64,000 nt of DNA, taken from Allomuricauda sp. (GTDB lineage Bacteria > Bacteroidota > Bacteroidia > Flavobacteriales > Flavobacteriaceae). Positions 8,344 through 17,877 of the stretch are shown here, one piece after another (the stretch's first letter is position 1; every line of letters starts with the position of its first letter). The notes under the pieces were generated by a model. That model did no database searches, was not told the origin of the DNA, and was given only the letters and a program-made list of their open reading frames with translations. The position numbers and the translations under genes are program-made. The stretch spans positions 124,001 through 188,000 of the forward strand of contig NZ_PABT01000014.1 of the NCBI RefSeq assembly GCF_002699205.1. The letters run 5' to 3'.

Positions 8344-11300
8344 TTGAACGCATATCAAGACATATTAGCAAAGCTTGAACGGTTTATCAAAAGGTTTTAT
8401 ACAAAACAATTGATAAAGGGAGTATTCTTGTTTTTTACTTTGGGCACGCTTTTTTGGATGGCCATTACCTATTTTGAATACCTTTTGTGGCTAAATGAAT
8501 CTTGGAGGCTTACTTTATTTATATTGTTCATAGTTGTTGAGTTTTTTTTATTGTACCGATACATATTTGTTCCGCTATTATATCTTTTTAGGATTAAGGA
8601 TGGAATGGACAACAAAAAGGCTTCACAATTGATTGGAAAACATTTTTCCGATGTTGATGATAAGTTGTTGAATCTACTTGAATTATCTGAAAATAAAGAG
8701 AAGTCCGATCTTTTAGTTGCAAGTATAGAGCAACGGGCATCTCATTTGGGACCTGTGCCTTTTGTTGAAGCGGTCAATTTTAAAGAAAGTTATAAATATG
8801 CTAAGTATATTGTTCTTCCGGTCGGGCTGTTTTGTTTTATTTGGATTACAGGGGATATAGTTTCTTTTTTCAACTCACATAAACGGGTGATTCATTATGA
8901 TGTGGCCTATGAAAGACCGGCCCCTTTTTCTTTCCAGCTTATGAACGACAAGTTGGAGGTGTTGGACAATGAGTCTTTGACCATACAGGTGATGACCAAT
9001 GGGGATGTACAACCGGATCAGGTTCGTATTGTGATAAATGATGATGAATTGTTGATGCAGCGAAATGGTGGGTTTTATGAATATACTTTTGAGGCACCCG
9101 TACCGGAAACCGACTTTTATTTTACTGCTAATGGGTGGGATTCCAAAAGGTATTCAATAAACAGTTATAGAACACCTACCTTGGTAGATTTCATGTTGGA
9201 ACTTGATTATCCTTCCTATCTTAACAAAGCTCCGGATTTGATTACGGGGACCGGTAATGCTGAGGTTCCTGAAGGCACTACGGTTACATGGAAAATAAAG
9301 GGGAGTCATGTGGATAATATTAAGATGATTACCCAGGACACCACCTTTTTCTTTCATAAAGAAGATAATTTGTTTTCTACCTCAAAACGGCTCTTTAGTG
9401 ATTTAAACTATGAGCTTAGTACTTCAAACGAAAAAGTTGAAGACTTTGAAAGGCTGGGTTATGGTTTAGTTGTTGTCAAGGATCAGAAGGCTACGGTTCA
9501 TGTGGATCAAGTATTGGATTCTTTGAACCGCAATCAATCATATTATGTTGGCCAAGCTGCAGATGATTATGGTTTATGGGAAATACGTTTGGTCTGTTAT
9601 CCTTCGGATGATTTGAACAATGTCCAGAGGATTTCCTTAGAAACCGTAAACACCAATGTCTATCAGTTTTATTATACGTTTCCTACCGGTTTGATACTAG
9701 AACCCGGTAAAAACTATAAATTATATTTCGAAGTTATTGATAATGACGGAGTTAGAGGGGGTAAGGTGACCAAAAGCAAGGTCTTTCATGCTACATTATA
9801 CGATGATAATGAGTTGATAAACAAAGAATTAGAATTTCAGAATTCTACCCTTAATAGAATTGAAGAATCTCTAGATAATTTGAAACAACAAGAAGAAGTA
9901 CTTTCTGAAATAAACAATATTCAGAAAGAGGAAAAGACACTGAGTTTTGAAGAAAAAAGTCAGATCAAGAGTTTTTTGCAACAACAAAAGCTGCAAGAGG
10001 AATTGATGCAAAAGTTTAGTCAAGACCTTAATAAAAGTATTGATAAAAGTTCAAGCGATTCACAGATGAAGAAAATGCTTCAAGAACGGTTGGAACGGCA
10101 GGAAGCAGAAGCAAGAAAAAATGCTAAACTGTTGGAGGAGCTTAATAAGATTGCTGATAAGATTGATAAAGAAGATCTTCAAAAACGTTTGGAAGAGCTC
10201 GGTAAGAACCAAGGAAAGAACACACGAAATCTTGAGCAGATTCTGGAGTTGACCAAACGTTATTATGTTACAGAGAAGGCTGCTCAACTTGCTAATGAAC
10301 TTGATGAAATCGCAAAAGAGCAAGACGCTTTATCCGAGGAACAAATTAACAAGGAAAGTAAACTCCAGCAGGAAAAGTTGAATAAAGAGTTCAATAAAGT
10401 TGCGGAGGATATTCAGGAACTTGAGGAGGACAATCAGAAATTGAAAAAACCTTTGGACATTAACACCGATAAGAAAAATTCGGACGATGTTAAGCGTAAT
10501 CAGGAAGATGCCCTAAATGCTATTGAAGAACATCAAAACGAAGGCGAATCTCCTCAAGCTAATCAAAAACGAGAGGCTGAAGAAAAAGCCAAGAAAAAAC
10601 AAAAGTCTGCTGCGGAAAAAATGCGCCAAATGAGTGAATACTTAAAAACGGGGTCAGCTGGAGGCGGTTCTTCCGATACTGAAGATGCAGAAATGCTTAG
10701 ACAGATTTTGGATAATTTGGTTGTTTTTTCTTTTAAGCAGGAAAACCTTTTTGATAACCTACAAACGGCTGATGTTGATATTTCCCAATTTTCCCGTACC
10801 GTAAGAGACCAACAAAACCTGAGGAGATTATTTGAGCATGTGGATGATAGTTTATTTGCACTGTCACTGCGTAGAGCGGAGCTATCGGAATTTGTTAACG
10901 AACAAATTTCTGAAGTCTATTATAATATCGATAAATCTTTGGAGAGCATTGCTGAAAATCAAATTTATCAGGGCGCATCTTATCAGCAGTATGTAATCAA
11001 TGCAACCAATGCTTTGGCTGATTTTTTGGCAAATGTTTTGGATAACATGCAGGAGAATATGACGCCCGGTCAAGGTAGCGGTGATGGAGAAGATTTTCAA
11101 TTACCTGATATTATTAAAGGACAACAAAGTATTCAACAGAAAATGAATGGTTCTGGTAAGAAAGGTGAAGAGTCCGGTGGTGAGGAGAATAATGATGGGC
11201 AGAATCAAGGGGGTAAAAATGAGGGTCAAGAGGGAAATATCAACCCTGGCGAAACTGGTCAAAATGGTACGGAAGGAAATGGTGAAGGAAAACAAAAAGA

Positions 11301-11766
11301 ATCTCAAAATGAACAAGGGTCACAATCTGGTGGTAATGGTCTTGGTGAAATGAATCTTGAAGAGGTGTACGAAATTTATAAAGAACAGCAATTTTTACGT
11401 GAGAATTTGGAAAAACAGTTGGAGGATATGATGCGTGAATCGGACAGAAATTTGGCCCAAAAATTGATTCAACAAATGGAAGATTTTGAGAACGACTTAT
11501 TGGAAAACGGTATTACTGAACGTACGCGAAACAAAGCCAATAATATTCAACACCAATTATTGAAATTGGAAAATGCCTCAATGGAACAGGGTGAAAAAAA
11601 GGAACGAGAAAGTAAAACCAACGTTCGCCAGTTTACCAACCCTGTTACCACTAAACCTGAGTTGCTTCAAGAATACCAGAACGACATTGAAATATTAAAT
11701 AGACAAGCTTTACCTTTGCGCCAAAATTTTGAGAAAAAGGTAAAGGTTTATTTCAACAATGATTGA
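8344..11766 (+). CDS. DUF4175 family large membrane/coiled-coil protein, TTG start
   Basis: 1140 residues. Three hydrophobic segments lie near the N-terminus (about 22-50, 55-82 and 150-172). A predicted extracytoplasmic beta-rich region covers about 180-490. A very long Lys/Glu/Gln-rich coiled-coil stretch runs from about 500 to 770, and a Gly/Asn/Gln-rich low-complexity linker (about 920-1000) precedes a final helical region. This arrangement matches the DUF4175 family of flavobacteria, whose function is unknown to me. The start is TTG: NAYQDILAKLERFIKRFY directly after it fits the conserved family N-terminus, and no ATG is available before the membrane helices. The end overlaps ybeY by 8 bp, so the two are translationally coupled. 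Confidence 0.8.
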   Translation: MNAYQDILAKLERFIKRFYTKQLIKGVFLFFTLGTLFWMAITYFEYLLWLNESWRLTLFILFIVVEFFLLYRYIFVPLLYLFRIKDGMDNKKASQLIGKHFSDVDDKLLNLLELSENKEKSDLLVASIEQRASHLGPVPFVEAVNFKESYKYAKYIVLPVGLFCFIWITGDIVSFFNSHKRVIHYDVAYERPAPFSFQLMNDKLEVLDNESLTIQVMTNGDVQPDQVRIVINDDELLMQRNGGFYEYTFEAPVPETDFYFTANGWDSKRYSINSYRTPTLVDFMLELDYPSYLNKAPDLITGTGNAEVPEGTTVTWKIKGSHVDNIKMITQDTTFFFHKEDNLFSTSKRLFSDLNYELSTSNEKVEDFERLGYGLVVVKDQKATVHVDQVLDSLNRNQSYYVGQAADDYGLWEIRLVCYPSDDLNNVQRISLETVNTNVYQFYYTFPTGLILEPGKNYKLYFEVIDNDGVRGGKVTKSKVFHATLYDDNELINKELEFQNSTLNRIEESLDNLKQQEEVLSEINNIQKEEKTLSFEEKSQIKSFLQQQKLQEELMQKFSQDLNKSIDKSSSDSQMKKMLQERLERQEAEARKNAKLLEELNKIADKIDKEDLQKRLEELGKNQGKNTRNLEQILELTKRYYVTEKAAQLANELDEIAKEQDALSEEQINKESKLQQEKLNKEFNKVAEDIQELEEDNQKLKKPLDINTDKKNSDDVKRNQEDALNAIEEHQNEGESPQANQKREAEEKAKKKQKSAAEKMRQMSEYLKTGSAGGGSSDTEDAEMLRQILDNLVVFSFKQENLFDNLQTADVDISQFSRTVRDQQNLRRLFEHVDDSLFALSLRRAELSEFVNEQISEVYYNIDKSLESIAENQIYQGASYQQYVINATNALADFLANVLDNMQENMTPGQGSGDGEDFQLPDIIKGQQSIQQKMNGSGKKGEESGGEENNDGQNQGGKNEGQEGNINPGETGQNGTEGNGEGKQKESQNEQGSQSGGNGLGEMNLEEVYEIYKEQQFLRENLEKQLEDMMRESDRNLAQKLIQQMEDFENDLLENGITERTRNKANNIQHQLLKLENASMEQGEKKERESKTNVRQFTNPVTTKPELLQEYQNDIEILNRQALPLRQNFEKKVKVYFNND

Positions 11767-12178
11767 CTTTCATTTTAAGAGTGATTTTATAATCCACAAT
11801 AAATCCGATTATACCGATTGGATAAATAGGGTAATTGTTTCCGAAGGTTTTTCTGTGGGTCAAATAGACTATGTTTTTTGTACAGATGACTATCTATTAA
11901 AGATTAACAAGGAGTATTTAAATCACGACACCTTTACGGATATTATTACGTTTGATTATACCGATGGCCATATGCTTTCCGGTGATATTTTTATCTCCAC
12001 GGATAGGGTAAAAGAAAATGCCGGAATATTTAATGTAGATTTTCTTAATGAACTACGAAGGGTCATGAGTCATGGTATTCTCCATCTTGTTGGTTTTGGT
12101 GATAAAACTTATGAGGAGAAAGAAAACATGAGAGCAAAGGAAGAGGAAAAAATTAAAATGTTCCACGTGGAACAGTAG
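11759..12178 (+). CDS. ybeY: Endoribonuclease YbeY (16S rRNA maturation)
   Basis: A 139-residue member of the UPF0054/YbeY family, a metal-dependent single-strand endoribonuclease involved in 16S rRNA 3'-end processing and ribosome quality control. The core [15 protein letters not shown] (about residues 100-114) carries the two family histidines (HGxLH). The third ligand, His in the GxDH of many proteobacterial enzymes, is not present in this form, as is often seen in Bacteroidota. [11 protein letters not shown] near 60 is also conserved. The last seven codons encode KMFHVEQ because a parS palindrome is embedded in the 3' end. Coupled with DUF4175 (8-bp overlap) and followed 2 bp later by mnmG. 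Confidence 0.92.
   Translation: MIDFHFKSDFIIHNKSDYTDWINRVIVSEGFSVGQIDYVFCTDDYLLKINKEYLNHDTFTDIITFDYTDGHMLSGDIFISTDRVKENAGIFNVDFLNELRRVMSHGILHLVGFGDKTYEEKENMRAKEEEKIKMFHVEQ
12159..12174. promoter_or_regulatory. parS centromere site (perfect 16-bp palindrome) within ybeY 3' end
   Basis: TGTTCCACGTGGAACA is a perfect palindrome identical to chromosomal parS sequences bound by ParB in many bacteria. It lies in the coding sequence of ybeY, where it contributes the residues MFHVEQ. ParB binding here is inferred from sequence identity; parA and parB are not in the window. Confidence 0.88.
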
Positions 12179-12180
12179 TT

Positions 12181-14049
12181 ATGTTTGAAAAAGAATATGA
12201 TGTTATCGTTGTTGGAGGAGGCCACGCTGGTGCCGAGGCAGCCGCAGCCGCAGCTAATTTAGGCTCTAGTACTTTATTGGTCACCATGAACCTACAAACT
12301 ATTGGCCAAATGTCCTGTAATCCTGCCATGGGCGGTATTGCAAAAGGTCAAATTGTGCGCGAGATTGATGCTCTTGGTGGTTATAGTGGAATTATTACGG
12401 ATAAGTCCGCTATTCAGTTTAAAATGCTGAACAAATCCAAGGGGCCCGCTATGTGGAGTCCACGTGCACAGAATGACAGAATGCGTTTCGCGGAAGAATG
12501 GAGGTTGGCTTTGGAGAATACCCCCAATGTCGATTTCTATCAAGAAATGGTCAATGGCTTATTGATAGAAGGCGATAAAGTTGTAGGGGTAAAAACAAGT
12601 CTTGGTTTGGAGATTCGTGGGAAATCTGTTGTGCTTACCAACGGTACATTTTTGAATGGTCTTATCCATATTGGTGAAAAGCAATTGGGCGGTGGGCGTG
12701 CTGGCGAAAAGGCAGCAACCGGTATTACAGAGCAATTGGTTGACATCGGTTTTGATAGTGGACGGATGAAAACGGGCACCCCTCCAAGGGTGGATGGTCG
12801 ATCTTTGGACTATTCCAAAATGATTGTTCAACCGGGGGATGATTGTCCCGAAAAATTCTCCTATTTAAATACTCCAATCTTAAAGGAACAGAGAGATTGT
12901 TATATGACCCATACCAGTAAATTGGTACATGATTTACTTCGTGAAGGTTTTGATCGGTCTCCGATGTTCAATGGTAGGATTAAGAGTATTGGACCACGAT
13001 ATTGCCCGTCCATAGAAGACAAGATAAATAGGTTTGCTGATAAAGATTCGCATCAAATATTTGTTGAGCCAGAGGGCTGGAATACTGTTGAGGTTTATGT
13101 AAATGGTTTCTCAACTTCTTTACCTGAGGATGTCCAATATAGAGCATTGAAATCAGTCAAGGGATTTGAGAATGTCAAGTTCTTTAGACCGGGATATGCC
13201 ATTGAATACGATTATTTTCCGCCAACACAATTGAAGCACACACTTGAGACAAAGTTGGTAAAGAACCTCTATTTTGCTGGTCAAATAAATGGAACGACAG
13301 GTTATGAAGAAGCTGCTTCCCAGGGGTTGATGGCAGGTATAAATGCGCACCTAAAGATAAATGAAAAGGAGCCGTTTATATTAAAACGGGATGAGGCCTA
13401 TATTGGAGTATTGATTGATGATTTGATCACGAAAGGAACGGAGGAACCTTATCGAATGTTTACTTCGCGGGCTGAATATAGAACATTGTTGCGACAGGAT
13501 AACGCCGATTTGCGGCTTACGCCAAAAGGCTATGAGATTGGTTTGGCCAAGGAGGAGCGTTTGAAAAGAATGGAAAGTAAGATGTCCAATTCCAAAAAGT
13601 TTGTGGATTTTTTCAAAAAAACTAGCTACACGACGGAGGAAATAAATCCTATTTTGGCTTCCTTGGATTCCGCTTTGGTAAAACAATCGGACAAACTTTT
13701 TAAGGTTTTTTCTAGACCTAAAGTAACAATGGATCACATGTTGCAACTGGATTCTGTTGCTGCCTTCGTTAAGGAAAATCAACTTGACCGTGAAGTATTG
13801 GAACAAGCGGAAATCCAGGTTAAGTATTCTGGATATATTGCCAAGGAGAAAACAAATGCTGACAAATTACAGCGTCTAGAGAATGTTCGAATTCCTGACA
13901 ACTTTGATTATTCCAAGCTTAAATCTCTGTCTTATGAAGCTCGTGAAAAATTGAAATCCATACAGCCGGTTACCATATCGCAAGCGTCAAGGATTAGTGG
14001 TGTTTCTCCTTCTGACATCAGCGTTCTTTTAGTGTATTTGGGCAGATAA
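12181..14049 (+). CDS. mnmG: tRNA uridine-5-carboxymethylaminomethyl(34) synthesis enzyme MnmG (GidA)
   Basis: A 622-residue FAD protein that, with MnmE, installs the cmnm5 modification at U34 of several tRNAs. The N-terminus has the dinucleotide-binding motif [12 protein letters not shown] (residues 11-22), followed by [21 protein letters not shown], the MnmG signature. GTPPRVDG near 200, [17 protein letters not shown] near 370 and [17 protein letters not shown] near 430 are also diagnostic, and the length is normal. The gene is bracketed by two perfect parS sites (12159 and 14060). It starts 2 bp after the ybeY stop. Confidence 0.97.
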   Translation: MFEKEYDVIVVGGGHAGAEAAAAAANLGSSTLLVTMNLQTIGQMSCNPAMGGIAKGQIVREIDALGGYSGIITDKSAIQFKMLNKSKGPAMWSPRAQNDRMRFAEEWRLALENTPNVDFYQEMVNGLLIEGDKVVGVKTSLGLEIRGKSVVLTNGTFLNGLIHIGEKQLGGGRAGEKAATGITEQLVDIGFDSGRMKTGTPPRVDGRSLDYSKMIVQPGDDCPEKFSYLNTPILKEQRDCYMTHTSKLVHDLLREGFDRSPMFNGRIKSIGPRYCPSIEDKINRFADKDSHQIFVEPEGWNTVEVYVNGFSTSLPEDVQYRALKSVKGFENVKFFRPGYAIEYDYFPPTQLKHTLETKLVKNLYFAGQINGTTGYEEAASQGLMAGINAHLKINEKEPFILKRDEAYIGVLIDDLITKGTEEPYRMFTSRAEYRTLLRQDNADLRLTPKGYEIGLAKEERLKRMESKMSNSKKFVDFFKKTSYTTEEINPILASLDSALVKQSDKLFKVFSRPKVTMDHMLQLDSVAAFVKENQLDREVLEQAEIQVKYSGYIAKEKTNADKLQRLENVRIPDNFDYSKLKSLSYEAREKLKSIQPVTISQASRISGVSPSDISVLLVYLGR

Positions 14050-14059
14050 TTTTTTATAC

Positions 14060-14075
14060 TGTTCCACGTGGAACA
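14060..14075. promoter_or_regulatory. Second parS site, downstream of mnmG
   Basis: A second exact TGTTCCACGTGGAACA, 10 bp after the mnmG stop and 1.9 kb from the first copy. It sits in a 279-bp intergenic stretch (14050-14328) that otherwise holds no gene I can support. That stretch contains only a weak CTTGAT/GATCAAG hairpin around 14104-14126. Two identical 16-bp palindromes this close are far beyond chance expectation. Confidence 0.88.
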
Positions 14076-14328
14076 TGATTTATGTTTTTGAAACACTTAT
14101 GGACTTGATTCTTTTTTTGATCAAGGATGTTGTTTCAAAATACATTCGGATATAAATTGTTGTTGCCAAAATGTGTGAACCAGAATTATTAGGGGATAAT
14201 CTATCGCGATGAAGTTTTACAGTGACCAAAGAATGGACAATTTGTTTTTAAGATTCCATTTAACGGAGATATTGTTTTGTCCTATCTTCGGGATTTGAAA
14301 AACGAATGTTTGGCTACAGATAATTAAA

Positions 14329-15159
14329 ATGAAGTTGTTTTTAAAAACTAAAGACTTTTCAGTTTCCGGAGAACCGTTCGAATTGCATTGGGACGAAGAC
14401 CTTGATATGCTGGTAACCTTACCTCAACCAGAAAATCTGACTCCCTATTATGAGAGTGAGAACTATATTTCCCACACAGACTCCAAAAAATCGTTTACAG
14501 ATAGATTGTACCATCTTGTTAAGCTAAAAAACCTTAAAAATAAGATTCAAATAATTGAGTATCAAGTAGATAAAGCTATAACATTGCTTGATTTTGGTGC
14601 TGGCACCGGAGATTTTGTAATTACGGCCAAAAATTCTGGTTTTAAGGTTGTCGGTGTTGAGCCGAATGAAAAGGCTAGACAGTTGGCAAGTCAAAAGGGA
14701 ATTGAACTGCAACCCAGTTTGGGCGATTTAACAGGACAAAAGTTTCAGGTTATTACGCTTTGGCACGTTTTGGAGCACATACCCAATTTGGAAGATCAGA
14801 TAGCTTCCCTAGTTTCGCTTTTGGATGAAGATGGAATACTGGTAATTGCCGTTCCCAATTTTAAATCGTCCGATGCCAAATATTACAAATCTTATTGGGC
14901 CGCTTTCGATGTGCCCCGCCATCTTTGGCATTTTTCAAAAAAGTCAATTTCCAAACTTTTTGATAAACACAAAATGGAAGTTGTCAAAATTAAACCCATG
15001 TGGTTCGATGCATTTTATGTCTCCATACTTTCTGAAAAATATAAGGGCAACCATTTAGGATTGATTCGTGGATTTTTTGTTGGTTTATGGTCTAATGCTA
15101 GGGCGGTCTTCACCAAAGAGCACTCATCTTTGATCTATATCTTAAAAAAGAAGCAATAA
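14329..15159 (+). CDS. Class I SAM-dependent methyltransferase
   Basis: A 276-residue soluble protein with a Methyltransf_23-type Rossmann fold. Motif I is LLDFGAGTGDFV at about 86-97, the acidic end of strand 2 is VVGVEPNEKAR, and HVLEHIPNLEDQ is typical of post-motif II. YWAAFDVPRHLWHFS near 186 is a characteristic segment of this group. An N-terminal 45-residue stretch (VTLPQPENLTPYYESENYISH) is shared by flavobacterial homologues that act on unknown substrates. The substrate cannot be told from the sequence. It lies 279 bp after mnmG and probably has its own promoter. Confidence 0.85.
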   Translation: MKLFLKTKDFSVSGEPFELHWDEDLDMLVTLPQPENLTPYYESENYISHTDSKKSFTDRLYHLVKLKNLKNKIQIIEYQVDKAITLLDFGAGTGDFVITAKNSGFKVVGVEPNEKARQLASQKGIELQPSLGDLTGQKFQVITLWHVLEHIPNLEDQIASLVSLLDEDGILVIAVPNFKSSDAKYYKSYWAAFDVPRHLWHFSKKSISKLFDKHKMEVVKIKPMWFDAFYVSILSEKYKGNHLGLIRGFFVGLWSNARAVFTKEHSSLIYILKKKQ

Positions 15160-15372
15160 GCCATTTTAAGGCCTTCTGTCGGCCGAATTGCCCTTGTCAT
15201 GCGTGAATAGTGCTTGTTTAACGAGAAGCGCCGAAAACGACCGGTTTCTACGCATCCTTTTTGATAGATATATCAAATGCACAATGATTATTGTCATAAA
15301 ATTTCCTTATTGTTTGTTGAAGGCAATTAATCAATGATAAAAACTTAATGATCGGCATTCGAAAAGCTTTCC

Positions 15373-15380
15373 TATTTTTG
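15373..15380 (+). promoter_or_regulatory. TAnnTTTG -7 box of the OmpH-like gene
   Basis: TATTTTTG matches the Bacteroidota -7 consensus and lies 21 nt upstream of the ATG at 15402. The remainder of the gap from 15160 holds no gene that I can recognise. Confidence 0.5.
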
Positions 15381-15401
15381 CCCATCGATAAAAACTAAAA
15401 G

Positions 15402-15908
15402 ATGAAAAAATTAGTAGTTCTTGCTATTGCCGTTACCGCTATGGCATGTCAGCAAAACAAAATTGCATTTGTGGATAGTGTAAGGATCATGGACGAGTAT
15501 CAAGAGAAAATTGATGTTGAGGCCAGATTTAAAACAAAAGCGGAAGCAATGACCAAAAAACGGGACAGTATTTCACAAGCGTTCCAATTGGAATTACAGC
15601 AGTTCCAGGCAAAGGCCCAAAAAATGTCACAGAAGAATGCACAAGAAGAATATGCCCAATTACAACAGCGTGGACAATTTGTGGGTCAGCAATTGCAACA
15701 GGAGGAGCAACAACTACAACTGACAAGCCAAGCTGAAATGGACACCTTGGTAAAGAAGGTCAAAAAAGAAATCAAGGAATATGGTAAGGCCAACGGCTAT
15801 ACCTACATTCTTGGAGGAGGTGACGGAGGCTCTGTCCTTTATGGGGAAGAAGCGCACGACCTTACCGATGCCATCTTGAAAATACTGAATGAAAAGTACA
15901 AGAAATAG
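15402..15908 (+). CDS. OmpH/Skp-family periplasmic chaperone-like lipoprotein
   Basis: 168 residues. A short signal sequence ends in a lipobox (VTAMAC, Cys at about 16), so the protein is probably lipid-anchored, unlike soluble E. coli Skp. IAFVDSVRIMDEYQEK is the conserved N-terminal strand of OmpH-like proteins. It is followed by a long Gln-rich coiled coil (about 45-125) and a C-terminal segment (YILGGGDGGSVLYGEEAHDLT) in which Skp returns to its small body domain. Likely role: holdase for outer-membrane proteins in the periplasm. It is followed by a strong terminator, so it is a single-gene unit. Confidence 0.85.
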   Translation: MKKLVVLAIAVTAMACQQNKIAFVDSVRIMDEYQEKIDVEARFKTKAEAMTKKRDSISQAFQLELQQFQAKAQKMSQKNAQEEYAQLQQRGQFVGQQLQQEEQQLQLTSQAEMDTLVKKVKKEIKEYGKANGYTYILGGGDGGSVLYGEEAHDLTDAILKILNEKYKK

Positions 15909-15932
15909 TATTGTTTAAGAATCTAAAGGAAG

Positions 15933-15962
15933 CCCGCTCTAAAAGAGCGGGTTTTTTCTTTT
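15933..15962 (+). terminator. Rho-independent terminator after the OmpH-like gene
   Basis: A perfect 8-bp GC-rich stem, CCCGCTCT/AGAGCGGG (15933-15940 and 15944-15951), with a three-base loop and a following T-rich tract (TTTTTTCTTTTTT). It separates the OmpH-like gene from the convergent DoxX-like gene, which ends at 15963. Confidence 0.92.
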
Positions 15963-16412
15963 TTACCTTCGGGAAGCAAAAAAGACCCACACGATAAAAA
16001 ACAATTGCAGGGGGACCCTGAACCATAAATAGGAAACCCCTGGACCATCCTGATGGCCAGTTTGATAATCGATATGATGGATTGCTGCTTTTATGTTTGC
16101 GGGCAATACCAAAACAAAAAAGGCAATCAATAACCAGGCCACCAGGGTTTGATGTTTGGAGTACAAAAGAGCAATGGCGAATACCATCTCAATTATGCCC
16201 GTAAAAACCACGAGCTCTTTTTTAAAGGGAATGAAAGAAGGAATCATTGCGGACATACCCTCCATGAACAAAAAATGACCAATGGCCGTGAAAACCAACA
16301 TGCTGGCCATCCCGATTCTACCTGCAAGTTGATAATCAAGCCGCTGAGCGGTATACTTTAAGATCAACAATGAAATAACAAATGTGAAGATAAGGACAAA
16401 TAGAGGTTTCAT
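15963..16412 (-). CDS. DoxX-like four-helix membrane protein
   Basis: 149 residues from the ATG at 16412 (MKPLFVLIFTFVIS). An upstream in-frame start at 16451 would add a basic, poorly conserved leader and is less likely. Four or five hydrophobic segments are visible, with a DoxX/MauE-like pattern: GMASMLVFTAIGHFLFMEGM, then FTGIIEMVFAIALL, then LPANIKAAIHHIDYQ. No catalytic residues can be named and the function is unknown. The next gene upstream on the same strand is a Crp-type regulator, 14 bp from the alternative start, so the two may be co-transcribed. Confidence 0.68.
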   Translation of the reverse strand: MKPLFVLIFTFVISLLILKYTAQRLDYQLAGRIGMASMLVFTAIGHFLFMEGMSAMIPSFIPFKKELVVFTGIIEMVFAIALLYSKHQTLVAWLLIAFFVLVLPANIKAAIHHIDYQTGHQDGPGVSYLWFRVPLQLFFIVWVFFASRR

Positions 16413-16465
16413 TTTTTTTTGCTCAAAGTTCTTTTTTTTAAGGCATAGCAAACAATGAACCCAGG

Positions 16466-17032
16466 TTAAAAAATACGCTTTCGAATACGGCTAAGAGCCT
16501 GTGGGGTGATACCAATGTAGGAAGCAATATATTTTAAAGGAATTTTTTGGACAAGTTCTGGACGCTCTTTAAAAAGATTCAGGTATCGTTGTTGTGCACT
16601 GTCCCGCAATAATGAAAGCTCTCTTTTGGATTTTTTCAAAAAGAGTTCCTCACTAGCTTTTCTCCCGATCAAATTGCCAATTTTAGATGTACTGTATATG
16701 TATTGAAGGTCATGGTAACTAAGTTGCCATAAAACGCTGTTAGTTATGGTTTCCACAACATACTCGCAAGGTGTTTGTTCAAGAAAGGAATCGTATGCAC
16801 TCACAAAATTACCTTGAAAAACAAAACCAAATGTGAGTTCACCATCCTTTTTGGGAATGAACAGCCGGACAATTCCACTTTCCACAAATGAAAGATAATT
16901 CTCCACTTTCCCTTGATGGGTCAAAATTCTTTTTTTCGGAAAATACCGTTGCACCAATTTTGAAGAAAATAGCTCCCAATCAGATTGAGAAATTCCAAAT
17001 TCAGATTCAAAATATAGCCTGAGCGATTCCAA
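16466..17032 (-). CDS. Crp/Fnr-family transcriptional regulator
   Basis: A 188-residue protein with an N-terminal cyclic-nucleotide-binding-type beta barrel (RILTHQGKVENYLSFVESGIVRLF at about 35-58). A long dimerisation helix and a short C-terminal winged helix-turn-helix (IPLKYIASYIGITPQALSRIRKR at about 164-186) follow. It has no iron-sulfur cysteine cluster like Fnr and lacks the full cAMP-binding phosphate cassette, as is usual for this short Bacteroidota subgroup, so the ligand is unknown. It lies between membrane-protein genes that it may regulate; this is inferred from position only. Confidence 0.85.
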   Translation of the reverse strand: MESLRLYFESEFGISQSDWELFSSKLVQRYFPKKRILTHQGKVENYLSFVESGIVRLFIPKKDGELTFGFVFQGNFVSAYDSFLEQTPCEYVVETITNSVLWQLSYHDLQYIYSTSKIGNLIGRKASEELFLKKSKRELSLLRDSAQQRYLNLFKERPELVQKIPLKYIASYIGITPQALSRIRKRIF

Positions 17033-17041
17033 AACAACTAT

Positions 17042-17620
17042 TTATAAGGATGGTTTTCTTTTGAGTTTGGTAAAACATAAAATTCGAGCCCCAGTCTCCA
17101 TACTGAAAGCTATAAGTGCTGAAATTCCCGGAGAAGCATTAAAGAAAAATAGAGCAAAGGCCGCAGCACCCAAAATTCCGCCCAACACCCAATACGTTTT
17201 AATGCCATAAAGCGTGGTAAAGGTCAGGTACCTGCCACCAATGATTAACAACATACCTTGAAAAAACCACGCATGCTCCTGTAACGAGAGCAATAAAGCC
17301 AAAGGAATGCACATCAACATAAAAGCAGTGCCTTCCATGGCCAGTTTTCCCAATGGATTTTGTTTGGAATGGTTACCGGGCACCCCCATTAATTTTCCAA
17401 TTAACAGGCTTAATGGATGGATGAACATTCCTCCAAAGAACAACGTCCAAACAGCGGTTAGTGAGGAAACAAAAAAAGCGACCAATGCAGCAACCAACCA
17501 AACAGCTCCCAAAATTAAAACACCTAAAGAGCCATCAGCATAGCCTTTACGAAGGTCAGTTTGGGCCATTACAAAGGCATCAACTGGATAGGGCTCTGTT
17601 TTGTGTAATTTTTCGTTCAT
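17042..17620 (-). CDS. Multi-pass membrane protein of unknown function (possibly DUF7010-like)
   Basis: 192 residues with six hydrophobic segments, the first at about 33-60 (VLILGAVWLVAALVAFFV) and the last at about 160-180. GGMFIHPLSLLIGKLMGVPG in the second segment is the most distinctive stretch and resembles proteins labelled DUF7010, but I am not certain. No catalytic motif is visible. It is 9 bp upstream of the Crp-type regulator on the same strand, so they are likely one operon. The 257 bp upstream (17621-17877) contain no gene I can support. Confidence 0.6.
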   Translation of the reverse strand: MNEKLHKTEPYPVDAFVMAQTDLRKGYADGSLGVLILGAVWLVAALVAFFVSSLTAVWTLFFGGMFIHPLSLLIGKLMGVPGNHSKQNPLGKLAMEGTAFMLMCIPLALLLSLQEHAWFFQGMLLIIGGRYLTFTTLYGIKTYWVLGGILGAAAFALFFFNASPGISALIAFSMETGARILCFTKLKRKPSL

Positions 17621-17877
17621 TCTTAGTGGTGCAATGTCGTTATTCTTTTGTTATTTTCTTTTTCTCGAGACTCACAGCAACCCTGGATATAAGTAATAAA
17701 AACGCTGGAAATTGTTCCCCCAATGTAGCAATTACTTTTTTTTGCCGAAGAGTATCACATTTTCAGTTCAATATCCTGTTGTCTGTCCTCTGCTTTTGCT
17801 TTATTGTCCACAAGAAACTTTGTTTTTGTCGGAAAGTCCGGGCCTTGGGACGGCATCTAGAATCATAATTGGATATT

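Noticed and set aside
10360..11340. Repeat region in the DUF4175 gene
   Set aside because: It is low-complexity coiled-coil and Gly/Asn/Gln-rich coding sequence without a regular DNA repeat unit.
14171..14301. Short open frames (13 and about 30 codons) between mnmG and the methyltransferase
   Set aside because: Very short, mutually overlapping and without family likeness or a promoter box.
14076..14328. oriC in the gap after mnmG
   Set aside because: There is no cluster of DnaA boxes and no dnaA nearby; the parS sites suggest origin proximity but not the origin itself.
17461..17868. Plus-strand open frame across the start of the membrane-protein gene at 17042-17620
   Set aside because: It is antisense to a better-supported gene and its product is basic and Gln-rich without recognisable features.
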